A stretch of 64,000 nt of DNA from Ezakiella sp. (lineage in GTDB: Bacteria; Bacillota; Clostridia; Tissierellales; Peptoniphilaceae): NCBI GenBank assembly GCA_022778715.1, contig JALFRW010000007.1, positions 62,001 through 126,000 on the forward strand, written 5' to 3'. Below are positions 36,672 through 45,823 of the stretch, in pieces (the stretch's first letter is position 1; every line of letters starts with the position of its first letter). A model generated the notes under the pieces. That model searched no databases. It was not told the DNA's origin and was given only the letters and a program-made list of their open reading frames with translations. A program made the position numbers and the translations under genes.

Positions 36672-38024
36672 TTATTCTCCTTTATAAAGTGTTCCTTCCG
36701 GGAAAATTCCTGTAAAACAACCTTGCGTAAAATCATCTCCGCCAAATGCTTTAAATAGTGCCTCCAGTGAAATGTATTCCAAAGTATCCGCCCCAATAAT
36801 ATCTCTAATCTCGTCTTTTGTATGCATTGCTGCAACCAGCTCTTCTCTGGTTGGAGTATCCATCATAAGATTTGATGAATATTTAACCATAGGACTGCCC
36901 ACTCTGACATGAACTTCCTTTGCACCTGCTTCTCTGAGCATGGCTACAGTTCTCTTCATAGTTGTACCTCTTACAATAGAGTCGTCTACCAAAACAATTC
37001 TCTTGCCGTTTATATATTCTTTGATTGGGTTTAATTTTATCTTAACTCCCAAATCACGCATCTCCTGGTTTGGTTGGATAAAAGTTCTTCCCACATATCT
37101 ATTTTTAATAATTCCTTCGGTGTATGGAATACCGGATTCTTCAGCATAACCAACTGCAAAACTGATGCCCGAATCAGGTGCGCCGATTACTAAATCCGCT
37201 TCAATTGGATGCTCTTTTGCAAGATACTTACCGGCATTTAAACGGCTTAAATAAATACTCTTGCCATCAATGATTGAATCCGGTCTTGCAATATAAACCA
37301 TTTCAAACACACCCAGTTTTCTCTTTTCAGGGTGACCCGCTCTTAAAACTTCCAGCTTATCTTCGCTAATTTTAATAACTTCGCCCGGTTCAACATCGCG
37401 AACAAAAGTTGCACCTATTGAATCAAATGCACAAGTCTCACTTGCAACCACGTATTTTCCATCCAACTTTCCGATTGAAAGCGGCTTAATTCCATAAACA
37501 TCACGAGCAGCAAACATAACATTTTGAGCCATTATAATAAGTGCGTAGGAGCCCATCAAACAGTCCAAAGTGTCAATTATTGCTTGTTTCATACTCTCTT
37601 TATAATTTTTTACAATCATAGTTGCAATAACTTCGGTATCCAAATTGGATTGGAACATATATCCGTTTTCTTGTAAATCATTTCTCAATTTTTTTGCATT
37701 TGTAATTGTACCGTCGTGAACCATTCCGAGTGCACCGTGTTTATAACCTGCGACAATCGGTTGTACATATTGAAAATCCATACCTTCACCATGCGAAGCC
37801 ATTCTAACATGTCCAATTGCCAAATTGCCTCTCAAAGTTGACACGCGTTCGTCTTTAAAAACTTCACTTACCAATCCGTAATCCTTGTGATAATCCATAA
37901 GTCCATCGTTGTAAGTCGCAATTCCACAAGATTGTTGACCTCTGTGTTGGAGTGCATAAAGCATATAATATAAATATGCCGCTGCTCCCGATTTGTCTGC
38001 AAAAATACCTGCTATGCCGCTCAT
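36672..38024 (-). CDS. purF: Amidophosphoribosyltransferase with substituted glutaminase nucleophile
   Basis: First committed purine step, PRPP plus glutamine to phosphoribosylamine. 450 residues. The C-terminal phosphoribosyltransferase domain is normal (PRPP loop VLVDDSIVRGTT; APDSGISFAVGYA). The N-terminal Ntn glutaminase domain keeps QHRGQQSCGIA, GHVR and LDTEV, but the invariant Cys after Met is Ser (ATG AGC GGC, MSGIAGIF instead of MCGIFGI), and the oxyanion-hole Asn of the HNG motif is Asp104 (HDG, codon 37713-37715). There is no upstream in-frame Cys that could serve after propeptide cleavage. The cysteines of Fe-S-type PurF are not apparent. It may use free ammonia. Located between purE and purM. 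Confidence 0.93.
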   Translation of the reverse strand: MSGIAGIFADKSGAAAYLYYMLYALQHRGQQSCGIATYNDGLMDYHKDYGLVSEVFKDERVSTLRGNLAIGHVRMASHGEGMDFQYVQPIVAGYKHGALGMVHDGTITNAKKLRNDLQENGYMFQSNLDTEVIATMIVKNYKESMKQAIIDTLDCLMGSYALIIMAQNVMFAARDVYGIKPLSIGKLDGKYVVASETCAFDSIGATFVRDVEPGEVIKISEDKLEVLRAGHPEKRKLGVFEMVYIARPDSIIDGKSIYLSRLNAGKYLAKEHPIEADLVIGAPDSGISFAVGYAEESGIPYTEGIIKNRYVGRTFIQPNQEMRDLGVKIKLNPIKEYINGKRIVLVDDSIVRGTTMKRTVAMLREAGAKEVHVRVGSPMVKYSSNLMMDTPTREELVAAMHTKDEIRDIIGADTLEYISLEALFKAFGGDDFTQGCFTGIFPEGTLYKGE

Positions 38025-38051
38025 AATAACCTCCGAAAAAATAATCTATCT

Positions 38052-38531
38052 TTAATTATCTAATTCCTTATTCATTTCGTCAACTTGTTTTGCAAGTTCA
38101 ACTCTGTATTGTGCCAATTTCTCCTTCAAATTAGGATATTTTAAACCGAGCATCGAAACAGCTAAAAGCGCTGCGTTTTCACCACCGTCAATAGCAACCG
38201 TTGCAACCGGAATACCCTTAGGCATTTGAACGATTGATAAAAGTGAATCCATTCCGCCCATTACAGATGTTTTCGCCGGAATTCCGATGACCGGAATTGT
38301 TGTGTTTGCCGCAATAACACCGCCCAAATGAGCCGCTTTACCGGCTATTGCAATGATAACTTCAATCCCTTCGCTTTCAGCATTTTTTGCAAATTCAAAT
38401 GCTCTTTCCGGAGTTCTGTGTGCAGAAATAACTTCCAAATGTGTTTCCACTCCGAATTTCTCAAAAATGCCAAGTGCCTTATCGGCAATTGGTCTGTCTG
38501 AAATGCTTCCCATAATAATTGCTGCTTTCAT
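38052..38531 (-). CDS. purE: PurE, N5-carboxyaminoimidazole ribonucleotide mutase family
   Basis: Makes CAIR in purine synthesis. 159 residues: MGSISDRPIADKA, SAHRTPERAF, AGKAAHLGGVIA and IDGGENAALLAV. No purK lies in the window, so whether it works as an N5-CAIR mutase or accepts AIR plus CO2 is open. I use the ATG at 38531 (AAGGAGG seven bases upstream); a longer open frame reaching 38669 runs through the riboswitch and is not coding. Confidence 0.94.
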   Translation of the reverse strand: MKAAIIMGSISDRPIADKALGIFEKFGVETHLEVISAHRTPERAFEFAKNAESEGIEVIIAIAGKAAHLGGVIAANTTIPVIGIPAKTSVMGGMDSLLSIVQMPKGIPVATVAIDGGENAALLAVSMLGLKYPNLKEKLAQYRVELAKQVDEMNKELDN

Positions 38532-38548
38532 AAAAGCCTCCTTACAAA

Positions 38549-38593
38549 ATAAAAATAGCCCGAACGGATAGGAAAAACCTACCCGCCCGGGCT
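38549..38593 (-). terminator. Riboswitch-controlled terminator before purE
   Basis: Minus-strand 16-base arms at 38578-38593 and 38557-38572 (AGCCCG.. / ..CGGGCT) with an A/T loop, followed by a T-rich run. The 5' arm reuses the conserved GCCCGGG of the ykkC aptamer, so ligand-bound aptamer and terminator are mutually exclusive: an ON switch. Confidence 0.85.
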
Positions 38594-38674
38594 TTTCTCC
38601 CTTCGGTGTAGAGAGCCGTGAGCTCTCTTGTATCGCTCGGTCCTTCCATAGGTGGATCCCTAGATACACTTTTT
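38580..38674 (-). ncRNA. ykkC-class riboswitch, probably PRPP-sensing (subtype 2b)
   Basis: The minus strand reads CTAGGGATCC (38664-38655), GGACCGAGCGATAC (38644-38631), a GAGAGC/GCTCTC hairpin, ACACCG, then AGGGAGAAAAGCCCGGG, the ordered conserved blocks of ykkC RNAs. A TGTATC/GATACA helix (38663-38668 with 38629-38634) closes the first half. Guanidine, ppGpp and PRPP aptamers share this core; position directly before a purEFMNH operon is the established context of the PRPP subtype. A purine-riboswitch partner, often found in tandem, was not seen upstream, where the neighbouring gene ends about ten bases away. Confidence 0.86.
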
Positions 38675-38682
38675 CTAAAAAT

Positions 38683-39693
38683 TTACTTTAATCTTATCTT
38701 ATATTCCGGCAACAAATATTCGCTCAGAATATAAAATTTATAGTAATCCATTGGAATGTTATCTGTTGAAGACACAAAGAAGATAAGCGCTTCGTCCAGC
38801 AAGTACATTTTGACATCGTCAAATCCGAATTTTCCAACCTTGTCACTATCTTTTAATTTTTTAACGATACTGTCTCTAATGCGAAAATCTTTCGATAAAA
38901 TATCGTTCGGAGTTAAGTTCTTTCTTTTTTTTAAATCAAAGTTAATTGAATTCAAAATCTTTTTTGTCTTATCCCCTTTTTTTAAAAAACCGTCAAAAAC
39001 AATACTCAAAAAATCATTGTTGTAAACCCCGATATCGTATTTCACATAAAGCTCATCATATTCATAATTTTCTTCGAAAGATTTTACAAGATCCAAAATC
39101 GAGGAATTAACAAACCTATGTTCTTTGTAGTTTATATATGGATAAACAACATATGTTGTCTTCCCGGGAGTCGTATTTTTATCAACTTTTTCAGTCTTTT
39201 CGCTCGACTCGATTTTTTGTAAATCAAATTCATATTTGCTATAAATTTTTGGCTGAATGTTTTCAATTTTATATCTGAAATAAATTGTATCATTTATGCA
39301 AAAAGTATCAATATTTAGCACATAGCTAAAGAAAATATGTGGTACATAAGTGACTCCATCAATAACCTTGGGAGTTATATAGAGTCTGATTGGAAGTCCG
39401 TGACGGTTTTTATATTCGTCTTTGTCGACCTTTAATTTAGCTGAAAACATTCCCTTTTCAACTGAAATTGAACCATTGTTTTTCCAATTAACTTTAAATC
39501 CAAGTGTTTCGCAAGTTTCTCTTAATGGTATCATATAAATTGTCTCGCCTACAACTTGATTTTCCGCATAAGGCTTATTTTTAAAAGTGTGTTCTTTTAT
39601 TCCGGTCATGTACTTAATATCACTTTGTGCGCTGCTAATTGGTACAAAAATTAAAGTAATCAGTCCAAAAACAAATAATATAACTTTTTTCAT
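38683..39693 (-). CDS. Exported protein with copper-amine-oxidase-N-like and DUF3298-like regions
   Basis: 336 residues. Signal peptide (KKVILFVFGLITLIFVPISSAQ). Residues about 45-130 resemble the copper amine oxidase N-terminal stalk repeat (MIPLRETCETLGFKVNW, DGVTYVPHIFF), common in Clostridia surface proteins and not catalytic. The C-terminal part (NNDFLSIVFDGFL..NFDLKKRKNLTPNDI) resembles DUF3298/PdaC-like domains. Likely cell-envelope protein of unknown role. The ATG at 39693 follows GGAGG; an adjacent TTG could also be read. A TGGTAAAAT extended -10 (39715-39723) lies just upstream. Confidence 0.7.
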   Translation of the reverse strand: MKKVILFVFGLITLIFVPISSAQSDIKYMTGIKEHTFKNKPYAENQVVGETIYMIPLRETCETLGFKVNWKNNGSISVEKGMFSAKLKVDKDEYKNRHGLPIRLYITPKVIDGVTYVPHIFFSYVLNIDTFCINDTIYFRYKIENIQPKIYSKYEFDLQKIESSEKTEKVDKNTTPGKTTYVVYPYINYKEHRFVNSSILDLVKSFEENYEYDELYVKYDIGVYNNDFLSIVFDGFLKKGDKTKKILNSINFDLKKRKNLTPNDILSKDFRIRDSIVKKLKDSDKVGKFGFDDVKMYLLDEALIFFVSSTDNIPMDYYKFYILSEYLLPEYKIRLK

Positions 39694-39752
39694 CAAGTCC
39701 TCCCTTCCACGAATATTTTACCACACCATCAATAAAATTAAAAGCTTTTTTA

Positions 39753-40652
39753 TTAATCTTCAAAACTTTTCCAGTGAAAACCGAACACTTGGTGTGCGCT
39801 CGTAACTACCATAAATGCATTTTTATCTAAATCTCTGATGTGAGTTTTTAATTTAATAAAATCTCTATTTGTTAAAACTGTCTGGACGATCGTTTTAGGT
39901 TGATTTGAATAAGCGCCCGTGGCATCATAAATTGTTGCACTTCTGCCCATCAAAATTAAATATTGGCAAATTTCTTTCGGTCTTTCAGTTGATATAAAGC
40001 ACAACTTTCCGGAATTTAATCCATCTATTGTGTAGTCTATTATAAGTCCGTTAATAATTACCCCAACCAAACAAAACAGAGCAATTTCAACGCCGTAAGT
40101 AAAACCGACCAGAAGAGTAATAATGAAGTCCGTTATAAGGCAGCCTTTTCCCAAATCAAGTCCGATATATTTATTTAAAACTTTTGCAATAATATCGCTT
40201 CCGCCTGTGGATGCACCTTGGTTTAACACAAGCCCGACACCCATACCATACAAAAGCACCGCAATAATTAAATTTAAAAATGTGTTTGCTACAACCGGGT
40301 TTTTCATCGGCATAATAATTTCCAGTAACCATACTGTTCCCGATAATGCAAGTGTGGACACGACAGTTAAAAAACCAAACTTGTTACCAATTAATAAAAA
40401 ACCGATAATAAACAAAACCGCATTAACAATTAATAACAGCGGTCCGGTGTTTAACGGCAAAACTTTTGCCAAAATCAGAGCAAGTCCGGTTGCACCGCCC
40501 AGTGACAAATTGCTTGGCAGTAAAAAGAAATGAATGCCCGCAGCTATCATGAGTACTCCCAATACTATATACAGCGCTTGCTTTATAGTTACTTTGGTTT
40601 CTCTTTTCATTATATTTTCAACTCTTTTAAGTCTTGTTTGTTTTTCGTCCAT
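39753..40652 (-). CDS. YitT family membrane protein (DUF161 + DUF2179), copy 2
   Basis: 299 residues, paralogue of the gene at 26440: same AAGIHFFLLPSNLSLGGATGL and GASTGGSDIIAKVL repeats, membrane segments, and C-terminal DUF2179 (KTIVQTVLTNRDFIKLKTHI) ending at a WKSFED tail like the WRRFVD of copy 1. GAGG precedes the ATG at 40652; a longer frame would include a hairpin and is rejected. Follows gcvPB. Confidence 0.88.
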   Translation of the reverse strand: MDEKQTRLKRVENIMKRETKVTIKQALYIVLGVLMIAAGIHFFLLPSNLSLGGATGLALILAKVLPLNTGPLLLIVNAVLFIIGFLLIGNKFGFLTVVSTLALSGTVWLLEIIMPMKNPVVANTFLNLIIAVLLYGMGVGLVLNQGASTGGSDIIAKVLNKYIGLDLGKGCLITDFIITLLVGFTYGVEIALFCLVGVIINGLIIDYTIDGLNSGKLCFISTERPKEICQYLILMGRSATIYDATGAYSNQPKTIVQTVLTNRDFIKLKTHIRDLDKNAFMVVTSAHQVFGFHWKSFED

Positions 40653-40670
40653 AATAACCTCTATGTATAT

Positions 40671-40691
40671 TTGCGTGGAAAATCCACGCAA
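40671..40691. repeat. Inverted repeat between gcvPB and yitT
   Basis: TTGCGTGGA / TCCACGCAA with a three-base spacer. It lies eight bases past the gcvPB stop, lacks a T run, and may partially terminate or protect the gcv transcript. Confidence 0.6.
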
Positions 40692-40698
40692 ATTTATT

Positions 40699-42171
40699 TT
40701 ATTCTTCTGCTTCTTTTGTATATCTTATAATTGGTTTTCTTGCAGCCAGAGTTTCATCAGGTCTGCAAATCGGAGTTGTAAGAGGTGATGATTTCAAGCT
40801 TTCCGGATCTGTTTGTGCGGTCTTTGCAATATCAATCAAAGCTGCGGCAAATTCGTCCAGAGTTTCCTTGGATTCGGATTCAGTCGGCTCAACCATCAAT
40901 GCTTCGTTGACAATTAATGGGAAGTAAACTGTCGGTGGGTGATATCCTCTGTCAATTAAGCCCTTAGCTACATCAAGGGTTGTAATTCCCGTCTTTTCGT
41001 AATCTTTTAAGCCGCCCAGTACAAACTCGTGTTTGCAAAGTGTGTCAACAGATACGTTGTAGTAATCTTTAACGAGTTTATATAAATAGTTTGCATTTAA
41101 AACCGCTCTTTCTGATGCAGCTTTAAGTCCGTCACTACCGTTGCTCAAGATATATGAATAAGTTCTAACAAGAACACCGAAATGTCCGTAGAAATTTTTC
41201 ATCTTGCCAATTGTGTGCGGCACGTCGTAGCACAAGTGATATTTATCGTTTTCTTTTGTTACTACCGGAACCGGCAAGAATTCTTCTAATTCCTTTACAA
41301 CGGCAACAGGTCCCGCACCCGGTCCTCCGCCACCGTGCGGAGTTGAGAAAGTTTTATGAACATTATAGTGCATTACGTCAAATCCCATGTCTCCCGGTCT
41401 TGCATGTCCCAAAATTGCATTTGCGTTTGCCCCGTCATAGTAGCAAAGTCCACCTGCTTCATGAATAATTTTGGTGATTTCTTCGATATTTTTATCGAAA
41501 AGTCCAAGAGTATTTGGGTTTGTTAGCATAAGTCCGGCAGTATCTTCCCCAACTGCGGCTCTAAGTGCATCCAGATCGACAAGACCATTTTCATCGCTCG
41601 GAATTTCAATCGGAATTAGACCTGCGACTACAGAAGTTGCCGGATTTGTTCCATGAGCCGAGTCCGGAACAATTACTTTGTTTCTCTTGAAATCGCCATT
41701 CTTTTCGTGATATGCACGTATAATTTTAATGCCTGTGAGCTCACCGTGAGCACCGGCAGCAGGTTGCAATGTAACAGCATCCATTCCCGCTATTTCTGCA
41801 AGTGCTTTTTGCAAATTGTACATAAGTTCAAGTGAACCTTGTATTTCATCTTCGTCTTGTAGCGGATGAACTCCCGTAAAGCCCGGTAATGCCGCCATTT
41901 CTTCGTTTATTCTTGGATTGTACTTCATTGTACAGCTTCCAAGCGGATACATTCCCGTGTCTACGCCATAGTTTTTATTTGACAAATTTGTAAAATGGCG
42001 AATAACATCAACTTCACTTACTTCCGGTAAATTCGGAGTTTCTTTTGCCAAATATTTTTCAGGGACAACAGAACCTAAGTCCACTTCAGGAACATCCAGT
42101 GTCGGAAGATTGTAACCCTTTCTGCCCGGAGTAGAAACTTCGAATATTAATTTATCATATTTATTAAACAT
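40699..42171 (-). CDS. gcvPB: Glycine dehydrogenase (decarboxylating) subunit 2
   Basis: PLP-carrying half of the split P-protein of the glycine cleavage system. 490 residues: [46 protein letters not shown], and the PLP Lys in [16 protein letters not shown]. Its start forms TAATG with gcvPA. Confidence 0.97.
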   Translation of the reverse strand: MFNKYDKLIFEVSTPGRKGYNLPTLDVPEVDLGSVVPEKYLAKETPNLPEVSEVDVIRHFTNLSNKNYGVDTGMYPLGSCTMKYNPRINEEMAALPGFTGVHPLQDEDEIQGSLELMYNLQKALAEIAGMDAVTLQPAAGAHGELTGIKIIRAYHEKNGDFKRNKVIVPDSAHGTNPATSVVAGLIPIEIPSDENGLVDLDALRAAVGEDTAGLMLTNPNTLGLFDKNIEEITKIIHEAGGLCYYDGANANAILGHARPGDMGFDVMHYNVHKTFSTPHGGGGPGAGPVAVVKELEEFLPVPVVTKENDKYHLCYDVPHTIGKMKNFYGHFGVLVRTYSYILSNGSDGLKAASERAVLNANYLYKLVKDYYNVSVDTLCKHEFVLGGLKDYEKTGITTLDVAKGLIDRGYHPPTVYFPLIVNEALMVEPTESESKETLDEFAAALIDIAKTAQTDPESLKSSPLTTPICRPDETLAARKPIIRYTKEAEE

Positions 42172-43505
42172 TATTTCCCTCCTAAAACTTCAGCAAATTC
42201 GTCCATTTCTTCTTTTGTGCGTTGTTCAGTGACTGCAAACATGACATTGTCATATTTTTCATAATATCTCTTAATTCCAAATCCGCCGATAAACTTCTTA
42301 TCTTTCAAAAGTTCCCTTTGCTTTTCAGCTGTCAATCCTTCAACTACAAATTCCTTAAAGAATGGTTGGTTCCATTTTAGCGGATAGCCTTTTTCTTCAA
42401 GTTTCTTTTGTAAATAGTGAGCTTTTGACAGTGATTGCATTGCAACTTCTTTTAATCCTTCTTTTCCAAGTAAACACATATACATTGTTGCTGAAAGTGT
42501 GTTTACTCCTTGGTTTGAACAAATATTTGAAGTTGCTTTTTCACGACGAATGTGTTGTTCTCTGGCTGTCAGTGTTAAAACAAAACAACGGTTTCCGTTT
42601 TTGTCAACAGTTTGTCCAACAATTCTACCCGGCAATTTTCTTAAGAACTTGTCGGTTGTGCACATAAATCCGAGTGACGGTCCGCCAAACTCTACCGGAA
42701 TTCCAAGAGCTTGACCTTCACCGATAACGACGTCGGCGCCAATGTCTCCCGGTCTTTTTAAAATTCCGAGGCTGATTGGATCCACCGCTGCAACAAATGA
42801 TGCTTTCTTAGCAGTGTGAGTAATTTCGGCAGCTTCTTCCAAATCCTCAATTATGCCGAAAAAGTTTGGACTTTGAACCATTACGCAAGCCGTTTCATCG
42901 GACAATTTAGCTTTTAAATCTTCTAAATCCGTAATTCCGTCTTTTTCTTCAATCAAAACAACTTCGAGATTATGTCCCTTTGCGTAGTTGTATAAAACTT
43001 CAACGGAGTCGGGATTTAAAGTCTTGCTTACCAAGATTTGATTTTTCTTGCTTACATTTGCGCACATAATAGCAGTTTCTGCAACTGCGTTTGAATGGTC
43101 GTAAACGGATGCGTTTGCAACTGTCATACCGGTCAATTCACATAAAAGTGATTGGAATTCAAAAATATATTGAAGTGTACCTTGTGAAACTTCCGGTTGA
43201 TACGGAGTGTATGATGTTAAAAATTCTCCACGACTAATCATCGGTGCGATTACACTTGGAATATAGTGATCGTATAATCCTGCCCCCATAAATGTCGGCA
43301 CATCGTTTGAAGACAAATTTTTAGCTGCCATTCCGCCGATAATACGTCTTACTTCAATTTCTGATTTCGCTTTCGGTAAATCCAGCTCCTTTTTCATCCT
43401 CATGCTTTCCGGAACATCGTTAAACAAATCATCAATTGATTTCAAACCGATGGTGTCCAACATATTCTTAATATCTTGTTCGGTTTGTGGTAAATATGGA
43501 TGCAT
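42171..43505 (-). CDS. gcvPA: Glycine dehydrogenase (decarboxylating) subunit 1
   Basis: Partner half of the split P-protein, 444 residues: [63 protein letters not shown] and [11 protein letters not shown] are typical. Two bases after gcvH. The two-gene form is usual in Firmicutes and archaea. Confidence 0.97.
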   Translation of the reverse strand: MHPYLPQTEQDIKNMLDTIGLKSIDDLFNDVPESMRMKKELDLPKAKSEIEVRRIIGGMAAKNLSSNDVPTFMGAGLYDHYIPSVIAPMISRGEFLTSYTPYQPEVSQGTLQYIFEFQSLLCELTGMTVANASVYDHSNAVAETAIMCANVSKKNQILVSKTLNPDSVEVLYNYAKGHNLEVVLIEEKDGITDLEDLKAKLSDETACVMVQSPNFFGIIEDLEEAAEITHTAKKASFVAAVDPISLGILKRPGDIGADVVIGEGQALGIPVEFGGPSLGFMCTTDKFLRKLPGRIVGQTVDKNGNRCFVLTLTAREQHIRREKATSNICSNQGVNTLSATMYMCLLGKEGLKEVAMQSLSKAHYLQKKLEEKGYPLKWNQPFFKEFVVEGLTAEKQRELLKDKKFIGGFGIKRYYEKYDNVMFAVTEQRTKEEMDEFAEVLGGK

Positions 43506-43507
43506 AC

Positions 43508-43891
43508 CTAAGCTTCCTCACTCAAGAATTTTTCGTATTCTTCAGCTGTCATTAATTCTTTAACTGCATCCGGATCTTCCAATGTCATCTTGCAAATCCA
43601 AGCGTCATATGGTTTTTCGTTTAACAATTCAGGAGCATCTTCCAATTCTTCATTTACTTCTGTAACAGTTCCTGCTAAAGGAGCAAATAAGTCACTTGCT
43701 GCTTTTGTTGATTCAATAGCTGCAACTGAATCGCCTTGTGCGAATTCGTCATCTTCTGACGGCAATTCAACATAAACGATTTCTCCTAAGTGATGTTGAG
43801 CATAGTCGCAAATTCCACATGCTGCAACGTCGCCTTCAAGACTTAACCATTCGTGATCTTTTGTGTAATAATAACCTTTTCTTACTTCCAT
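43508..43891 (-). CDS. gcvH: Glycine cleavage system H protein
   Basis: Lipoyl carrier of 127 residues: YTKDHEWLS start, GICDYAQHHLGEIVYVELP, the lipoylated Lys in ESTKAASDLFAP, and LLNEKPYDAWI. GGAGG lies before the ATG at 43891; upstream in-frame codons overlap the gap to gcvT. No lipoate ligase or L-protein gene is in the window. Confidence 0.97.
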   Translation of the reverse strand: MEVRKGYYYTKDHEWLSLEGDVAACGICDYAQHHLGEIVYVELPSEDDEFAQGDSVAAIESTKAASDLFAPLAGTVTEVNEELEDAPELLNEKPYDAWICKMTLEDPDAVKELMTAEEYEKFLSEEA

Positions 43892-43933
43892 TTTTATCCT
43901 CCTTAAATTTGGCCGTAGCCATAATTGCAAGCA

Positions 43934-45043
43934 CTATCTTGCGTGTCTGTCTCCTCTTTTTTCTAGGAATTTCTTAGAAATAATTTCTGCCTCGACAGGT
44001 TTGTTTCTAACCATAACATCAAATGTTTTGCCGATGCCCTTATATTCAATATCTATTAAAGCGTTACCAATTCTGGTTCCAAGTGTTGGACTCAAATATC
44101 CCGTGGTTACGTGACCAATCTTCTTGCCATCTTTTTCAATTTCGTATCCTTCACGTGGAATTCCTTTGCCTTTTAATTCAAAGCCCACCAAAATTCTCTT
44201 TGGATCTTTAGCGTATTCTTCTAAAGCTTTTCTTCCAATATAATCATTTTCTGTCTTTAAGTCCACGAAGAATTTAAATCCGGCTTCTATAGGATTAATA
44301 TCCGGTCCCATTTCTTGACCATATAACGGGAGGGATGCTTCAAAACGTAGAGTATCTCTACAACCAAGTCCACATGGTCTTAAGTCAACGTCTTTTCCTG
44401 CTTCTAAAACAGCATTCCAAACGTCTTTGATTGAATCGTTATCTGTGTAAACTTCAAATCCATCTTCTCCAGTGTAACCGGTTCTAGAAATCATAACTTT
44501 TTTACCCGCTAAAATTACATTGTCTTTAAAAGTAAAGAAAGTGATTTTGCTCAAATCTTCATCTGTCAATTTTTGAAGAACTTTTTCTGCTTCAGGACCT
44601 TGCACAGCAATTTCAGCAGTTTCTAAAGATGCATTTTTAACTTCTACATTGAATGATTTAGATTGTTCTTTAATCCACTCAAAATCCTTATCCGCATTTG
44701 CAGCGTTAACTACAAGATAGTATTTTTCAGCATTATATTTATAAACTAGCAAGTCATCTACAACAAATCCGTTCGGTTCACACATAAAAGTATATTGGAC
44801 TTGTCCGTCATTTTGGCGAATAATGTCATTTGTGACCAAATAATTTACAAATTTTTCTGCTTCTGCACCGTTTACCCAAATTTCACCCATGTGAGAAACG
44901 TCGAACATTCCGACTCTTTCTCTAACTGCCTTATGTTCATCTTTTAGACTGGTGTATTCTACAGGTAATAACCAACCTGCATACTCCGTCATATTGCCCC
45001 CTAGAGCAACATGTGAATCATAAAGCGGTGTTTTATTTGCCAT
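43934..45043 (-). CDS. gcvT: Aminomethyltransferase (glycine cleavage T protein)
   Basis: Transfers the methylene group from the H-protein to THF, releasing ammonia. 369 residues: TPLYDSHVALGG, FDVSHMGEIWV (catalytic Asp region is downstream), NDGQVQYTFM, SRTGYTGEDGFEVY, GCRDTLRFEASLPLYGQEM, and the GYLSPTLG C-terminal domain. First gene of gcvT-gcvH-gcvPA-gcvPB behind a good promoter. No glycine riboswitch was recognised in the roughly 45-base leader. Confidence 0.97.
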   Translation of the reverse strand: MANKTPLYDSHVALGGNMTEYAGWLLPVEYTSLKDEHKAVRERVGMFDVSHMGEIWVNGAEAEKFVNYLVTNDIIRQNDGQVQYTFMCEPNGFVVDDLLVYKYNAEKYYLVVNAANADKDFEWIKEQSKSFNVEVKNASLETAEIAVQGPEAEKVLQKLTDEDLSKITFFTFKDNVILAGKKVMISRTGYTGEDGFEVYTDNDSIKDVWNAVLEAGKDVDLRPCGLGCRDTLRFEASLPLYGQEMGPDINPIEAGFKFFVDLKTENDYIGRKALEEYAKDPKRILVGFELKGKGIPREGYEIEKDGKKIGHVTTGYLSPTLGTRIGNALIDIEYKGIGKTFDVMVRNKPVEAEIISKKFLEKRGDRHAR

Positions 45044-45094
45044 AAAATCATCCTCCTTTTTATTATCAAAATTAAATCATTTTGATTCATATTA

Positions 45095-45123
45095 ATTATA
45101 CCCTAAATCGCCATGAATTTCAA
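45095..45123 (-). promoter_or_regulatory. Promoter of the gcv operon
   Basis: Minus-strand TTGAAA (45118-45123), 17-base spacer, TATAAT (45095-45100). The leader contains a modest hairpin (ATCAAAAT/ATTTTGAT, 45065-45086) before the GGAGG of gcvT. Confidence 0.8.
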
Positions 45124-45823
45124 TACATTAAAAAACTTTTATCGTATGTTTTATAAAATAAAAACTTATATCAAAAAGTTGTTCTGTTTAATCATATTTT
45201 TTATTAATTGCCATGAAAAATCAAAAAAATTCGATTTTGTTAAAAAATATTTATTATTTTCAAACTTTATCTAAAATCTTTGTTGTAATAAAAATCGATC
45301 AAATGTATTTTTTTATGTCTTCGATTTTTTTTATTTATGTCCTCGTTTTTTATAATTGTAACGAGTTCATCTTCAATATTTTGTATGACTATAAACATAG
45401 CTTCATTTTTATGCATCTTTTTTATATTTGTATAAACTCTTATATTTGATTTTCTGAGACCTAAACATATATCAAGTAAAAATAGAGTAAAAGAGTTGTT
45501 CCTTTAGGCAAATTCATCTATTGTAATTTACTTTCCTTTATCCTTAGCCTAAAATAAATGAAACTGTATATCTGTTTATCATACTTAAAGTCGGTCCGGT
45601 TTAGCTTATCAAATTACATCAAATTACTAAAAACAGATTTAAAATCAGTTCTTTATATTGTATTTTAAATTTATTAATAGCTCCTCCTCTAAATATTATT
45701 ATATTAGGGGTAAAATTAGTCCAAGTTAGCACTTTTTAATCATTTTTAAAACTTTTTATAATAATCTTATTTTGAATATTATAAAATTACAAAAAAGCTG
45801 CTATCGCTTATCAAGAGTTTATA
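45124..45823. other. Intergenic stretch without a gene
   Basis: About 700 bases of extremely AT-rich sequence between gcvT and folT. A 78-codon plus-strand frame at 45213-45449 is low-complexity (Phe, Ile, Tyr) and lacks a ribosome-binding site. A weak hairpin with T run (AAGC/GCTT near 45793-45810) could end the folT transcript. Confidence 0.6.

Noticed and set aside
38532..38669. N-terminal extension of purE
   Set aside because: The frame is open but runs through the riboswitch and terminator; the conserved PurE start and Shine-Dalgarno are at 38531.
38675..38760. Guanine riboswitch in tandem with the PRPP aptamer
   Set aside because: The sequence upstream of the aptamer is the 3' end of a coding gene and shows no purine-riboswitch core.
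45044..45123. Glycine riboswitch before gcvT
   Set aside because: The leader is only about 45 bases and lacks the conserved glycine aptamer sequences; only an ordinary promoter and small hairpin are present.
45213..45449. 78-codon open frame in the AT-rich gap upstream of gcvT
   Set aside because: Low-complexity Phe/Ile/Tyr sequence with no ribosome-binding site; expected by chance in such AT-rich DNA.
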